NCBI GenBank assembly: GCA_023402275.1
Contig: JAEXCH010000014.1
Location: forward strand, 62,001 to 126,000
Length of the DNA: 64,000 nt
Direction of reading: 5' to 3'
Source of the DNA: Methanobacteriota archaeon
Lineage (GTDB): Archaea; Thermoplasmatota; Thermoplasmata; Methanomassiliicoccales; Methanomethylophilaceae
Both the position numbers and the translations under genes were made by a program. The number at the start of each line of letters is the position of its first letter. Within the stretch, counting starts at the first letter, position 1. The notes under the pieces were generated by a model. The model was not told the origin of the DNA. It saw nothing but the letters and a program-made list of their open reading frames with translations, and ran no database searches. Of the stretch, positions 6,735 through 15,212 are shown piece after piece.

Positions 6735-8389
6735 CAGAACAAACTCCTTGCTTTCTCAACTATCAATGATGATAGGTCCATCTCGAACATTATTATCGGG
6801 TGTGTTATCTCGTAATCCGTGACCACCTTTGGGGATAACTCGCCAAAGAATCCTATATCCTTGCCTCCGGATGATATGAATGCTCCCCTGCCGTCAACGA
6901 ATGTGCGGTAGTTGCATGATGATATCGAATGATCGATATCCAATTCCCTTGCCACAGATTCCGTTATGGATTTTATCTCTGTGAATGAGGTCTTCGATGT
7001 TGTGGTCATCGCACATATATGGGGTACGGTGCGATGTTCATCTGATATGAAACCTATCTCGAATATCCTTTGGGGGAGGTCCCTGTGCTTATTGTGCCTC
7101 AGTATCCTCATAAGGCTAGGCATAAGATAGGATCTCAGGCAGGTATGGTCCTCTGTTATCGGATTCGTGATGCATGTGGATGGTTTTTCCGGGAGACCGG
7201 AAAGTTCGAACTCATCCCTCTGATTGCTCAAGGTCAGCGTTGTGACCTCCATGAACCCAAGCCCGATCATTATATCCCTTAACTTATCGAAGAACATGGT
7301 ATCGGGACCGAGTGCTCCGAAGGTCTGCTGTGAAACATATGGTCCTCCGAAACGTTCGAATCCATATCCTACTGCAACATCCTCGAAGAGGTCCACCTCA
7401 TGCATCATGTCAAGTCTTGTCGAAGGAACAGAAACAGAAACCGAATCACCATTCAATGAAACTCCCATTCCCATCCTTTCCAATGCGGACCTTACTGAAT
7501 CGGAGTCCAATTCGACACCGAGGAATCTCTTGCACTTATCAACGGATGTTGACATCTGGGCCTCCGAAAGATCGGGAGAATCGCAGGAATATGTTCCTTC
7601 CATTCTCACCTTTCCTATCTTCCCTCCCCTTTCTGCGAGGGATGTGACGACGATGTCCAATGCTCCCTTCACCGCTTTAGGGTCAGTGCCTGTGACATCT
7701 ATGAATACATTCTTCGTTCCAGTCGTTACTGTGGTGAGCGTACCGTTTATTATTGGAGGGAATGAAAGGACATTCTTCTCAGAATCGAATATTATGGGAT
7801 AATGGGATCTGCCATTGAGCAGATGTGCGAATTCCTTCCCTTTATCATGTACCTTCAATATGGTGTCAAGGTCCATGGTCTCTGTGCTGTTCAAAGGAAC
7901 GAATGAGACATCGCAGGGTCTAACCGCGGTGTAGACGAATGGTGGTTTGACCTTATCGAGATCGTGTATCCCGATGGCGATCTTGCTTCTTTTCCTTCCT
8001 ATGGTCATATGGAGCTTCTCTTGGAGTTCCATCATCGATCTTATCAGATCATAATCTACCTCAAGGTCATTTACCACAGCACATGAGAAACAAGGTCTTA
8101 CGTCTGCCACGGAAGGTTCGACTATCGCCACACAATCAGTATTGTGAACTGGATATCTCTTCAGGCCGGGTTCAATATCAAGGAACGATCTCAGAGATCT
8201 GGCAAGTCCTTCCACGGAGAAGAGGTCCGGTCTGTCGGGGAAGAACTCCACTGACATATCATCGGAACCGCTCTCGGTCTGGTGCATATCTGCTCCCATG
8301 AGCGGTATCTTCTCTATCAGCACCTCCTGCGGGACCTCCTTGCCCAAAAGCGAGCAGAGATCACTGTATCTGAAGTTGATCACCGGCAT
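6734..8389 (-). CDS. pheT: Phenylalanyl-tRNA synthetase beta subunit (archaeal type)
   Basis: A 551-residue subunit of the alpha2-beta2 enzyme that charges tRNA-Phe. The protein has the compact archaeal/eukaryal layout without the N-terminal tRNA-binding domain of bacterial PheT. The start is MPVINFRYSDLCSLLGKE, then SVEFFPDRPDLFSVEGLARSL, the B3/B4 editing region around 95-230, a B5 domain with LDMMHEVDLFEDVAVGYGF near 330, and the class-II-like core with TLTLSNQRDEF and ITEDHTCLRSYLMPSLMRIL. pheS is not in the window, so the two subunits are encoded apart. The 5' end is 4 nt from the HMG-CoA reductase stop and the 3' end overlaps bcp by one base. Confidence 0.95.
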   Translation of the reverse strand: MPVINFRYSDLCSLLGKEVPQEVLIEKIPLMGADMHQTESGSDDMSVEFFPDRPDLFSVEGLARSLRSFLDIEPGLKRYPVHNTDCVAIVEPSVADVRPCFSCAVVNDLEVDYDLIRSMMELQEKLHMTIGRKRSKIAIGIHDLDKVKPPFVYTAVRPCDVSFVPLNSTETMDLDTILKVHDKGKEFAHLLNGRSHYPIIFDSEKNVLSFPPIINGTLTTVTTGTKNVFIDVTGTDPKAVKGALDIVVTSLAERGGKIGKVRMEGTYSCDSPDLSEAQMSTSVDKCKRFLGVELDSDSVRSALERMGMGVSLNGDSVSVSVPSTRLDMMHEVDLFEDVAVGYGFERFGGPYVSQQTFGALGPDTMFFDKLRDIMIGLGFMEVTTLTLSNQRDEFELSGLPEKPSTCITNPITEDHTCLRSYLMPSLMRILRHNKHRDLPQRIFEIGFISDEHRTVPHICAMTTTSKTSFTEIKSITESVARELDIDHSISSCNYRTFVDGRGAFISSGGKDIGFFGELSPKVVTDYEITHPIIMFEMDLSSLIVEKARSLF

Positions 8390-8393
8390 GCTA

Positions 8394-9548
8394 TCAGCGT
8401 CCGAGCTCCTGATGAGCCTTTCCTAAGTGGCCTGCGGCCTGTGCGGATATGGTCGATAACTCTCCGGCAAGCACTGTGACGGCAACTATCTCGGCAAGCT
8501 TCTTTGCCTTGCCGTCCCCAAGGCATCCGATGATGCTTAGGGCCTCTGATTGGAATGGGAGTCTTGTACCTCCCCCTACCGTACCTACCTCTACGGAAGG
8601 CATCCTTACTGATATGTACAGATCCCCGTCTATATCCTCGCATGAGGTCAGTGTCATACTTCCACCAACGACCTGTGCCGGGTCCTGGCCGGTCGCAATG
8701 TACAATGCGGCCACCATATTCGCAGCGTGGGCGTTCGCTCCCAATGTTATCGACATGGAACTTCCGATAAGATTCTTGCGTATGCTGGTCTCAACAATCG
8801 ATGATGTGGATGCATGGAGTTTGCTTTCAACTATGTCCCTAGGTATCAATGCCTCGGCGACAACTGTCTTTCCCCTTCCTTTGATCATGTTGATCGCGGC
8901 AGGTTTCTTGTCGCTGCACATATTCCCGGACACCGAGACCATGACCGCTCCCGTGTTCTCTTCGATCTCCTTGCATACAGCTTCCGTTGCGATGGTCGCC
9001 ATGTTCATTCCCATGGCATCCCCTGTATCATATGCGAATCTTAAGAAGAGATTCCTACCTGCAGGATATGAGTCTATGGAGATGAGCTTTCCGTGGTTTG
9101 TGGTTGTGTCAACGGCTGCCACGAGTCTGTCCCAATTCGCGTCTATCCATTCCATGACCTTGGAACAGTGTTCAACGCCGTCCGTTCTGAACACAGGTGC
9201 ACGGGTCATGTTGTCCTGGAACACTTTGACCCTGGCGCCTCCCCCTGCGTTGATGACGCTCATTCCTCTGGCAATCGATGCTGTAAGCGCCCCCTCTGTC
9301 GTTGCAAGAGGGACAATGAACTCCCCTTGGGCGAATTCCCCGTTTATCCTTACAGGTCCGGCGAACCCCAGAGGTATCTGTGTAGCGCCGATCATGTTCT
9401 CGATGTTCTTGGAGGCCTTCTCCGAATCGAAACAATATTTGGATATGCTTTCGAGGTTGGTTCCTGTGAATTCCTCTACCGCTTTCCGTCTTTCATCAAC
9501 GTCAGCATGAGAATATCCTCTGTTCTTCAGACCCCTCTTATCTTCCAT
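8394..9548 (-). CDS. hmgA: 3-hydroxy-3-methylglutaryl-CoA reductase (class I)
   Basis: A 384-residue NADPH-dependent enzyme making mevalonate for archaeal isoprenoid lipids. Catalytic residues are all present: E85 in ATTEGAL, K214/K215 in CSDKKPA, D289 in GQDPA and H374 in AAGHLGKAH. DAMGMN at 177-182 is the NADP-binding signature of class I enzymes. There is no membrane anchor, as usual for archaea. It is the first gene of a minus-strand run with pheT and bcp. Its promoter lies in the short divergent region shared with the membrane-protein gene to the right, where an AT-rich TATA-like stretch is seen around 9565-9580. Confidence 0.96.
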   Translation of the reverse strand: MEDKRGLKNRGYSHADVDERRKAVEEFTGTNLESISKYCFDSEKASKNIENMIGATQIPLGFAGPVRINGEFAQGEFIVPLATTEGALTASIARGMSVINAGGGARVKVFQDNMTRAPVFRTDGVEHCSKVMEWIDANWDRLVAAVDTTTNHGKLISIDSYPAGRNLFLRFAYDTGDAMGMNMATIATEAVCKEIEENTGAVMVSVSGNMCSDKKPAAINMIKGRGKTVVAEALIPRDIVESKLHASTSSIVETSIRKNLIGSSMSITLGANAHAANMVAALYIATGQDPAQVVGGSMTLTSCEDIDGDLYISVRMPSVEVGTVGGGTRLPFQSEALSIIGCLGDGKAKKLAEIVAVTVLAGELSTISAQAAGHLGKAHQELGR

Positions 9549-9618
9549 AGTACCACATCGGTTTGTGAATAATATAACTATCGAACATTATAGATAGGTG
9601 ATAGTATCCTTTCGGTGT

Positions 9619-10758
9619 ATGGAAGAGGGACCTGAGAAGGTGAAGCAGAAGGTCGTAATGCCTAAGCCGATGACCTACCTCAGAACAATGATCAATTCGG
9701 ACGATGATACCAAGCACGATAAGTTGGACCGTCTGATCATCAAGATCTTCCCGATGTTCCTTCTGGCATGCGGCATATTCATCGTCATACTTACGATATA
9801 CCTCAATAACTTCACCTTTACGGGCATAATCTACAGCATCTGTCTTGGATTTGTGATAGGGTTCGTTGTACTGGGATTCGCATGTCTATTCCTTTCGGAT
9901 ACAGGCGTCATCACAAGGAAGTATGTCGTCCCTGTGATAGTCATCGTTCCTGCGTTGATCGCAATTCTCTTCTATATGTTCGGATCGAACTTCGGTCCTA
10001 ATGATTTCATTGTTAGGTTCTTCGATGTGTTCGGAGGAAGCAACGACCTCTCTTCGCTTCTGATAAGCGCCTATACCATCACTCTGATGATGTTCTTCGC
10101 AGCTTACGGTGTTGTATCTGTGATAGTCGGATACTTCAGGAGTTATTTCTACAAGGTCCTGAGAGCTTTGGAATACCCTCCGGAGAAAAGGAAGAATCAT
10201 GTTCCTGAATGGTTGTTCCAGATACCGGATATAATCGATGTCAAGTCGGTCGAACTCGAACCGGAGGAGGACGACGGCAAGTTCAACAGGGAATTGTTCA
10301 GGAATATCGCCGTAAGTCTTTTCCTGTTAGGATTCGTGATATGTTCATACATATTCATCAATCCTCTTTTCCTTCAGGTCATACCATTCGACGAGATGCT
10401 CCTGATAGGCATAATGCTATCACTGTTCATATCGCCGCTAGTGATACCATGGAGCATTGTCAGGTCCATAGGTGCAAAGGTGACATCCGATGCACCTCGC
10501 GACTTCTATCTTTGGAAGGGTATGAGGGGCCGTCTCTATCAGGGATTCTTTGCTGTGACGTTCTTCATGATGCTCCTGACGCTGTCGGTATACATGGGGA
10601 TGGATTTCTCAAGGATTGTGACGACATACATAGGATACATGACATTCATGGGTCTGATAGCGATAATCACATCATTCGTCTATGTGAACACATACTACAA
10701 AGGATTCAAGAACGGTATCATCAAAAGTTATCTTATGTCCAAGGAAGATGACATCTGA
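9619..10758 (+). CDS. Polytopic membrane protein, unknown
   Basis: About 379 residues from the ATG at 9619. After a cytosolic N-terminus of about 45 residues there are four membrane helices (around 45-190), a charged loop with ELEPEEDDGKFNREL, and four more helices up to about residue 365. The tail SYLMSKEDDI is charged. No transporter signature, catalytic motif or signal peptide is visible, and I do not recognise the family. A GTG at 9598 would add 7 residues. An upstream TATA-like AATATAAC near 9570 predicts a start near 9597, so leaderless translation from that GTG is a real alternative. Confidence 0.6.
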   Translation: MEEGPEKVKQKVVMPKPMTYLRTMINSDDDTKHDKLDRLIIKIFPMFLLACGIFIVILTIYLNNFTFTGIIYSICLGFVIGFVVLGFACLFLSDTGVITRKYVVPVIVIVPALIAILFYMFGSNFGPNDFIVRFFDVFGGSNDLSSLLISAYTITLMMFFAAYGVVSVIVGYFRSYFYKVLRALEYPPEKRKNHVPEWLFQIPDIIDVKSVELEPEEDDGKFNRELFRNIAVSLFLLGFVICSYIFINPLFLQVIPFDEMLLIGIMLSLFISPLVIPWSIVRSIGAKVTSDAPRDFYLWKGMRGRLYQGFFAVTFFMMLLTLSVYMGMDFSRIVTTYIGYMTFMGLIAIITSFVYVNTYYKGFKNGIIKSYLMSKEDDI

Positions 10759-10799
10759 TCCTAAGAAGTGTTATTAATCCTCTCGATATCCCAGTCCTC

Positions 10800-11423
10800 A
10801 TGAAGGATCCTGTATACGAGGCAACATCCAAAGCGAAGAGACAGGCAGAGAGCGGCAATCCCAAAGGTGCCGTTGATACCCTCGAGGATTATCTGCTCAC
10901 GGATCCCCACAATACCAAGGTCCGCATGCAGCTGGCACACGTACACATCTATGACCTTAAGGACATGGAGACCGGCATTATGCACATGGACATCGTGCTC
11001 GATCTGGAACCGGAGAACGTTGAGGCCCTGAAAGTGATGGTCACTGTTCTTGCGAAACACAAGAAATACAACAAGGAGACCTCCGAGCTATACGAAAGGC
11101 TGCTGGCCGCGTCCCCGGATGCCGATCTGTATAACGCATATGCGATATTCCTAAGGATACAGATGACCGATTTCGAGAGATCCGGGGAATATTATGAAAA
11201 GGCCATTGCATTGAAACCTAAAAAACCAGAATATCACCAGAACTATGCGGTCCTTCTTCTGAACGATCTCAAGGATTACGTCAAGGCCAAGGAAGAGTTG
11301 GAGACCCTTCTCAGATTGGAACCCGAGAATCAATCCGCAAAGAAGAACTACGATCTTCTGGTGAAAAAGAAGTTCGATTCCAATGGCAACCTTAAGAAAA
11401 GGTCGCCTTTTTCCAGAAAGTAA
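10800..11423 (+). CDS. TPR-repeat protein
   Basis: A 207-residue soluble helical protein. TPR-like 34-residue units are visible: GNPKGAVDTLEDYLLTDP near 18, KDMETGIMHMDIVLDLEPEN near 60, TSELYERLLAASPDADLYNAY near 95, ERSGEYYEKAIALKPKKPEY near 125 and KAKEELETLLRLEPENQS near 165. The basic end is KKKFDSNGNLKKRSPFSRK. Such proteins hold partners together; no partner can be named. The gene starts at ATG 10800, 42 bp after the membrane protein, and may be co-transcribed with it. Confidence 0.75.
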   Translation: MKDPVYEATSKAKRQAESGNPKGAVDTLEDYLLTDPHNTKVRMQLAHVHIYDLKDMETGIMHMDIVLDLEPENVEALKVMVTVLAKHKKYNKETSELYERLLAASPDADLYNAYAIFLRIQMTDFERSGEYYEKAIALKPKKPEYHQNYAVLLLNDLKDYVKAKEELETLLRLEPENQSAKKNYDLLVKKKFDSNGNLKKRSPFSRK

Positions 11424-11482
11424 TGATCCTCACAGCACAATTCTTTTTAGTGGAGAGCCTACTACAGGATTGAGGTGAATCG

Positions 11483-12022
11483 ATGGAACTCAAAGGATCC
11501 AAAACGGAGGCAAACCTCCTGACAGCCTTCTCAGGCGAGAGTCAGGCTAGAACGAAATACACATTCTACGCTTCTCAGGCAAAGAAAGAGGGCTTCAACC
11601 AGATAGCGGACATATTCATGGAGACAGCAGAGAACGAGAGGGAACACGCAAAACTCTGGTTCAAAGCGCTTCATGGAGGATGCATACCAGAGACACTTGT
11701 GAATCTCCAGGATGCGGCAGCAGGAGAGAACTATGAGCACAATGAGATGTACAAGGAGTTCGAAGAGGTCGCAAGGAAAGAAGGATTCAACGAGATCGCA
11801 GACCAGTTCAAGTTGGTCGGCGGCGTTGAGGCGATACACGAACAGAGATATCTCGATCTCTACGAGAACGTGAAGAACGGCAAGGTGTTCAAGAAGGACA
11901 CGGTTGTGGTATGGAAATGCCAGAACTGCGGATATCTGCACGTTGGTGAAGAGGCGCCTGTTGTGTGTCCCACCTGCAAGCACCCACAGTCCTACTTCGA
12001 GATACAGGCTCAGAACTGGTAA
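11483..12022 (+). CDS. rbr: Rubrerythrin
   Basis: A 179-residue non-haem iron peroxidase that protects anaerobes from hydrogen peroxide. The diiron four-helix domain (about 1-135) contains the ExxH-type ligands in FSGESQARTKY, ETAENEREHAK and VGGVEAIHEQRY. The C-terminal rubredoxin-like domain has two Cys pairs, CQNCGY and CPTCKHP. A good ribosome site, GAGGTGA, precedes the ATG. It is monocistronic with a hairpin terminator right after the stop. It fits a strict anaerobe and complements bcp. Confidence 0.95.
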   Translation: MELKGSKTEANLLTAFSGESQARTKYTFYASQAKKEGFNQIADIFMETAENEREHAKLWFKALHGGCIPETLVNLQDAAAGENYEHNEMYKEFEEVARKEGFNEIADQFKLVGGVEAIHEQRYLDLYENVKNGKVFKKDTVVVWKCQNCGYLHVGEEAPVVCPTCKHPQSYFEIQAQNW

Positions 12023-12026
12023 ACAA

Positions 12027-12073
12027 GCCGGTCTTCCGGCATTTTAATAAAAAAATAAGCCGCGAAAGCGGCA
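12027..12073. terminator. Back-to-back terminators between convergent genes
   Basis: Plus strand: GCCGG-TCTT-CCGGC at 12027-12040 followed by ATTTTAATAA ends rbr. Minus strand: GCCGC-GAAA-GCGGC at 12059-12072, read on the other strand, is followed by TTATTTTTTTATT and ends the 12075-12638 gene. Confidence 0.75.
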
Positions 12074-12074
12074 T

Positions 12075-12638
12075 TTATGTTGTTTTTGGTGAGTAATCCT
12101 TGAACTCATTCCTTGCTCTGTATATCAGATAAGCGACTATGAATCCGACGACCCCGATTATCGCAGGCAATGCGAATATGCTCGATATTATGCATGCGAT
12201 GAGTGCGACGACATAGAACCTCTTGATGATACAAAGCAACGCAGTGAACGCAGCGAATGCTCCGCTCCCCGTCATCGTCACTCCTGTCAGGAAGAAGTCG
12301 TCCCTCAGTTGTTGTTCAGTGAAATACTGCGAAAATTGTTCCCATAATGTAGGGTCCGATTTCAACAGTTCTATCATGCTATCGGCACCAAAGAGACTAT
12401 ACAGACCAATGGCCAGAGCTATCAATGCCCAAATGGTACATAGAATGGTTACCGTCAATAACCTATTCACGCTCGGTTCAGGATTCCTGTAATTCGTTGC
12501 GGGTTCCGTGTAACCGCTGCGTACATTAGCACCACATGAGGTGCAGTACGTATCGGATTCCCTAAGCGGGGCACCGCAACTGGTACAGAAATTCAGAGAA
12601 TCTTTCTCATCCATGTAATGGGAAGGTGCATTTGGCAA
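12075..12638 (-). CDS. Zinc-ribbon membrane protein
   Basis: A 187-residue protein. A short N-terminal zinc ribbon, FCTSCGAPLRESDTYCTSCG (about 17-36), precedes a linker and three to four membrane helices: LLTVTILCTIWALIALAIGL near 65, the GVTMTGSGAFAAFTALLC region near 120, and YVVALIACIISSIF with the following hydrophobic stretch to 178. The tail is ARNEFKDYSPKTT. Zinc ribbon plus membrane helices recurs in this window (4451, 27844). No family function is known to me. It is transcribed alone, convergent to rubrerythrin. Confidence 0.65.
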   Translation of the reverse strand: MPNAPSHYMDEKDSLNFCTSCGAPLRESDTYCTSCGANVRSGYTEPATNYRNPEPSVNRLLTVTILCTIWALIALAIGLYSLFGADSMIELLKSDPTLWEQFSQYFTEQQLRDDFFLTGVTMTGSGAFAAFTALLCIIKRFYVVALIACIISSIFALPAIIGVVGFIVAYLIYRARNEFKDYSPKTT

Positions 12639-12698
12639 TAAATCCTTTTGTTATGAAATACGTGAGAAATAAATATTCACATCAATTAGAGAAGAAGG

Positions 12699-13283
12699 AT
12701 GGACGACTTTGAGAAACTCAGATCGGAACTGTTCGCGTGCAGGGAATGCAGGGATCTGTTCGGATTCGAACCCCGCCCCGTTTGCATGGGGAATGCGGAT
12801 GCATTGATCGTTCAAGTGAGTCAAGCTCCTTCCATTCACGTACACAATACAGGAAGATCCTTCAACGACATAAGCGGAAGAAGGCTCAGGAATGATTGGT
12901 ACCACATTACGGAAGAGACGTTCTATGATCCCGACATCTTCTACATAACATCCGTAGGGCATTGTTTCCCGGGGAAATCGAAGAATAAGGGGGATAACCC
13001 TCCGCCCAAGATATGCGCTCAGAAGTGGCTGAGCAAAGAGATACAACTAGTGAACAACAAGATGTTCATACTTGTCGGTAAGGCAGCATCGGATTTCTTC
13101 TTCCCGAGATCCGATTTTACCGATCTCGTGTTCTCGGATCATGAGATATTAGGAAAACCCGCTTACGTCCTTCCGCATCCTTCACCTCTAAATGTAAGAT
13201 GGTTCAAGGAACATCCGGAGTTCGAGGATAAGAGGATCATCGAGATAAGGAATGCATTACATGATCTGTTGAATGTAAGTTGA
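12699..13283 (+). CDS. Uracil-DNA glycosylase superfamily protein
   Basis: A 194-residue protein with UDG-superfamily features. ACRECRDLFGFEPRPVC, then ADALIVQVSQAP in place of the usual GExPG motif region, GRSFNDISGRRLRNDW, YITSVGHCFPG, and LPHPSPLNVRW, which matches the C-terminal HPS(P/G) loop of family 4/5 enzymes. Cysteines at about 19/22, 88 and 106 could hold the 4Fe-4S cluster of family 4-like enzymes. The motif A asparagine/aspartate is not obvious, so base specificity is uncertain. The ribosome site AGAAGG lies just before the ATG. Likely a DNA repair enzyme removing deaminated bases. Confidence 0.7.
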   Translation: MDDFEKLRSELFACRECRDLFGFEPRPVCMGNADALIVQVSQAPSIHVHNTGRSFNDISGRRLRNDWYHITEETFYDPDIFYITSVGHCFPGKSKNKGDNPPPKICAQKWLSKEIQLVNNKMFILVGKAASDFFFPRSDFTDLVFSDHEILGKPAYVLPHPSPLNVRWFKEHPEFEDKRIIEIRNALHDLLNVS

Positions 13284-13457
13284 TATGTAGACTATCTTTA
13301 TGATGTTGTTTCATTACTGATCGGTGTAATAAAACATGAGCCAGATTCTATTTTTGTTCCAATGATCGTCTGATGAAGGTATCGATTATATTTTATAGAT
13401 GAACAAACTTACCGCAGTAAATCCAGCCGATAAAATGTAGCTGTATTTGGCAAAGGA

Positions 13458-15212
13458 ATGCACATGATACTGAAATATCTGAGAGCTAAAGAGTGGTTCT
13501 TCATCGCTATATCGATAGTGTTGATAGCGGGTCAGGTCTACTTGGATCTGAGAATACCCGACTATATGTCCACTATAACAGAACTTCTGAACACCGGAGG
13601 GACAGTGGATCAGGTGATGAATGAGGGTATCGGTATGCTCGCATGCGCATTCGGGAGTCTGATACTTGCGATAATAACCGGATTCATAGCAGCGTGGATA
13701 GCGTCATCATTGTCCGAACGTCTCAGAGAGCTGCAATTCTCCAAAGTACAGTCGTTCTCAATGAATGAGATAAACAAATTCTCAACCGCAAGTCTGATAA
13801 CCCGTTCCACCAACGATGTTACACAGGTCCAAACAGTTGTTGCGATAGGGTTACAGCTGATAATCAAGGCCCCGATCCTTGCTGTATGGGCATTGGCAAA
13901 GATAATGGGAAAGGGGGAGGAGTGGACAACACTCACCGCCGTCGCCGTCATAATAATAGCGGCCGTACTGATAACGGTCATGCTGCTGGTCGTCCCCAGA
14001 TTCAAGAGGATACAACAGCGCACCGATGATCTGAACCGCATAACAAGGGAAGGGATGACCGGGATAAGGGTCGTAAGGGCATACAACGCAGAGGAATATC
14101 AGGAAGAGAAGTTCGAGGAATCGAACAGGAAACTCACAGATGATAATCTATTCGTGAACCGTGCGACATCATTCCTTCTACCGGGTCTTTCGTTCATAAT
14201 GAGCATGTTATCCCTCGGAATATATTGGATAGGTGCTATAATAATATCATCGACCCCCGGATTCGAGGATAGATTGTTGGAATTCTCCAATATGATAGTG
14301 TTCTCGGCATATGCTATGCAGGTCATAATGGCGTTCATACTGTTGATAATGGTGTTCATGATACTGCCTCGTGCGGTCGTGTCCGCAAGACGTATAGAAG
14401 AGGTGATATCCACCGAACCGTCAATAACCGATGGAACTGTGACAGAGGCACCGTCAGGGATGGAGGGGAAGATATCGTTCAGGAATGTCGCCTTCAAATA
14501 CCCTAACGCCGAGGACTATGTTCTAAAAGATGTTTCCTTCGATGTCAATAAAGGAGAGACTGTAGCGATAATAGGGCCCACCGGCAGCGGAAAGAGCACA
14601 CTGATAAACCTTGTACCCAGATTCTACGATGTGACAGAGGGGGAGGTCCTCGTCGACGGAGTGAACGTGAAGGAATACGTTCAGGAATCACTGAGGGACA
14701 AGATAGGATATGTCTCGCAGAAGGCAGTCATGTTCACTGGATCGGTCACAAGCAACGTACAATATGGTGGCGATGAGGAGACCTCGCCGGAGGATGTCAA
14801 GAGAGCTGTCGCAATAGCGCAGGGTACGGAATTCGTTGAAAGTATGGAGAACAAGTACCAGGCCAACATATCGCAGGGAGGGATAAACCTCTCAGGAGGT
14901 CAGAAACAACGTCTTTCGATAGCCAGAGCGATATACAGGGATCCGGAGATATACATCTTCGACGACTCCTTCTCAGCTCTTGATTACAGGACCGACCGCA
15001 CTCTAAGGAGCGCATTGGACAAGGAGATAGAAGGCGCGACCAGAATGGTCGTTGCACAGAGGATAGGCACCATAATGGATGCCGATAAGATAGTCGTTCT
15101 TGAGAACGGAAGGGTCGTCGGTATAGGAAAGCACAAGGAACTGCTTAAGAATTGCAGCGTGTACAAGGAGATAGCTGAATCCCAGTTATCCGAAAAGGAG
15201 TTGGCAGCATGA
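13458..15212 (+). CDS. ABC exporter half-transporter, degenerate-site subunit
   Basis: A 584-residue type IV ABC half-transporter: six membrane helices (about 10-310), then an ATPase domain. Walker A is GPTGSGKST, the signature NLSGGQKQRLSIARA is canonical, but Walker B reads IYIFDDSFSALD with Asp in place of the catalytic Glu. The switch histidine is replaced by Gln in MVVAQRIGTI. These are the marks of the TM287-like subunit of a heterodimer, whose own ATP site cannot hydrolyse. The start is ATG 13458 or ATG 13464, the latter better spaced from AAAGGA. It overlaps its partner by 4 nt (ATGA). The substrate is unknown; drug, lipid or peptide export is typical. Confidence 0.9.
   Translation: MHMILKYLRAKEWFFIAISIVLIAGQVYLDLRIPDYMSTITELLNTGGTVDQVMNEGIGMLACAFGSLILAIITGFIAAWIASSLSERLRELQFSKVQSFSMNEINKFSTASLITRSTNDVTQVQTVVAIGLQLIIKAPILAVWALAKIMGKGEEWTTLTAVAVIIIAAVLITVMLLVVPRFKRIQQRTDDLNRITREGMTGIRVVRAYNAEEYQEEKFEESNRKLTDDNLFVNRATSFLLPGLSFIMSMLSLGIYWIGAIIISSTPGFEDRLLEFSNMIVFSAYAMQVIMAFILLIMVFMILPRAVVSARRIEEVISTEPSITDGTVTEAPSGMEGKISFRNVAFKYPNAEDYVLKDVSFDVNKGETVAIIGPTGSGKSTLINLVPRFYDVTEGEVLVDGVNVKEYVQESLRDKIGYVSQKAVMFTGSVTSNVQYGGDEETSPEDVKRAVAIAQGTEFVESMENKYQANISQGGINLSGGQKQRLSIARAIYRDPEIYIFDDSFSALDYRTDRTLRSALDKEIEGATRMVVAQRIGTIMDADKIVVLENGRVVGIGKHKELLKNCSVYKEIAESQLSEKELAA

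Noticed and set aside
7224..7802. 192-codon plus-strand frame
   Set aside because: Antisense shadow of pheT.
8449..9510. 353-codon plus-strand frame
   Set aside because: Mirror of the HMG-CoA reductase gene, whose catalytic motifs are all on the minus strand.
13284..13457. Possible C/D-box guide RNA (ATGATGT and CTGA near 13300-13320)
   Set aside because: Box matches are incomplete and spacing is poor; not enough to call.
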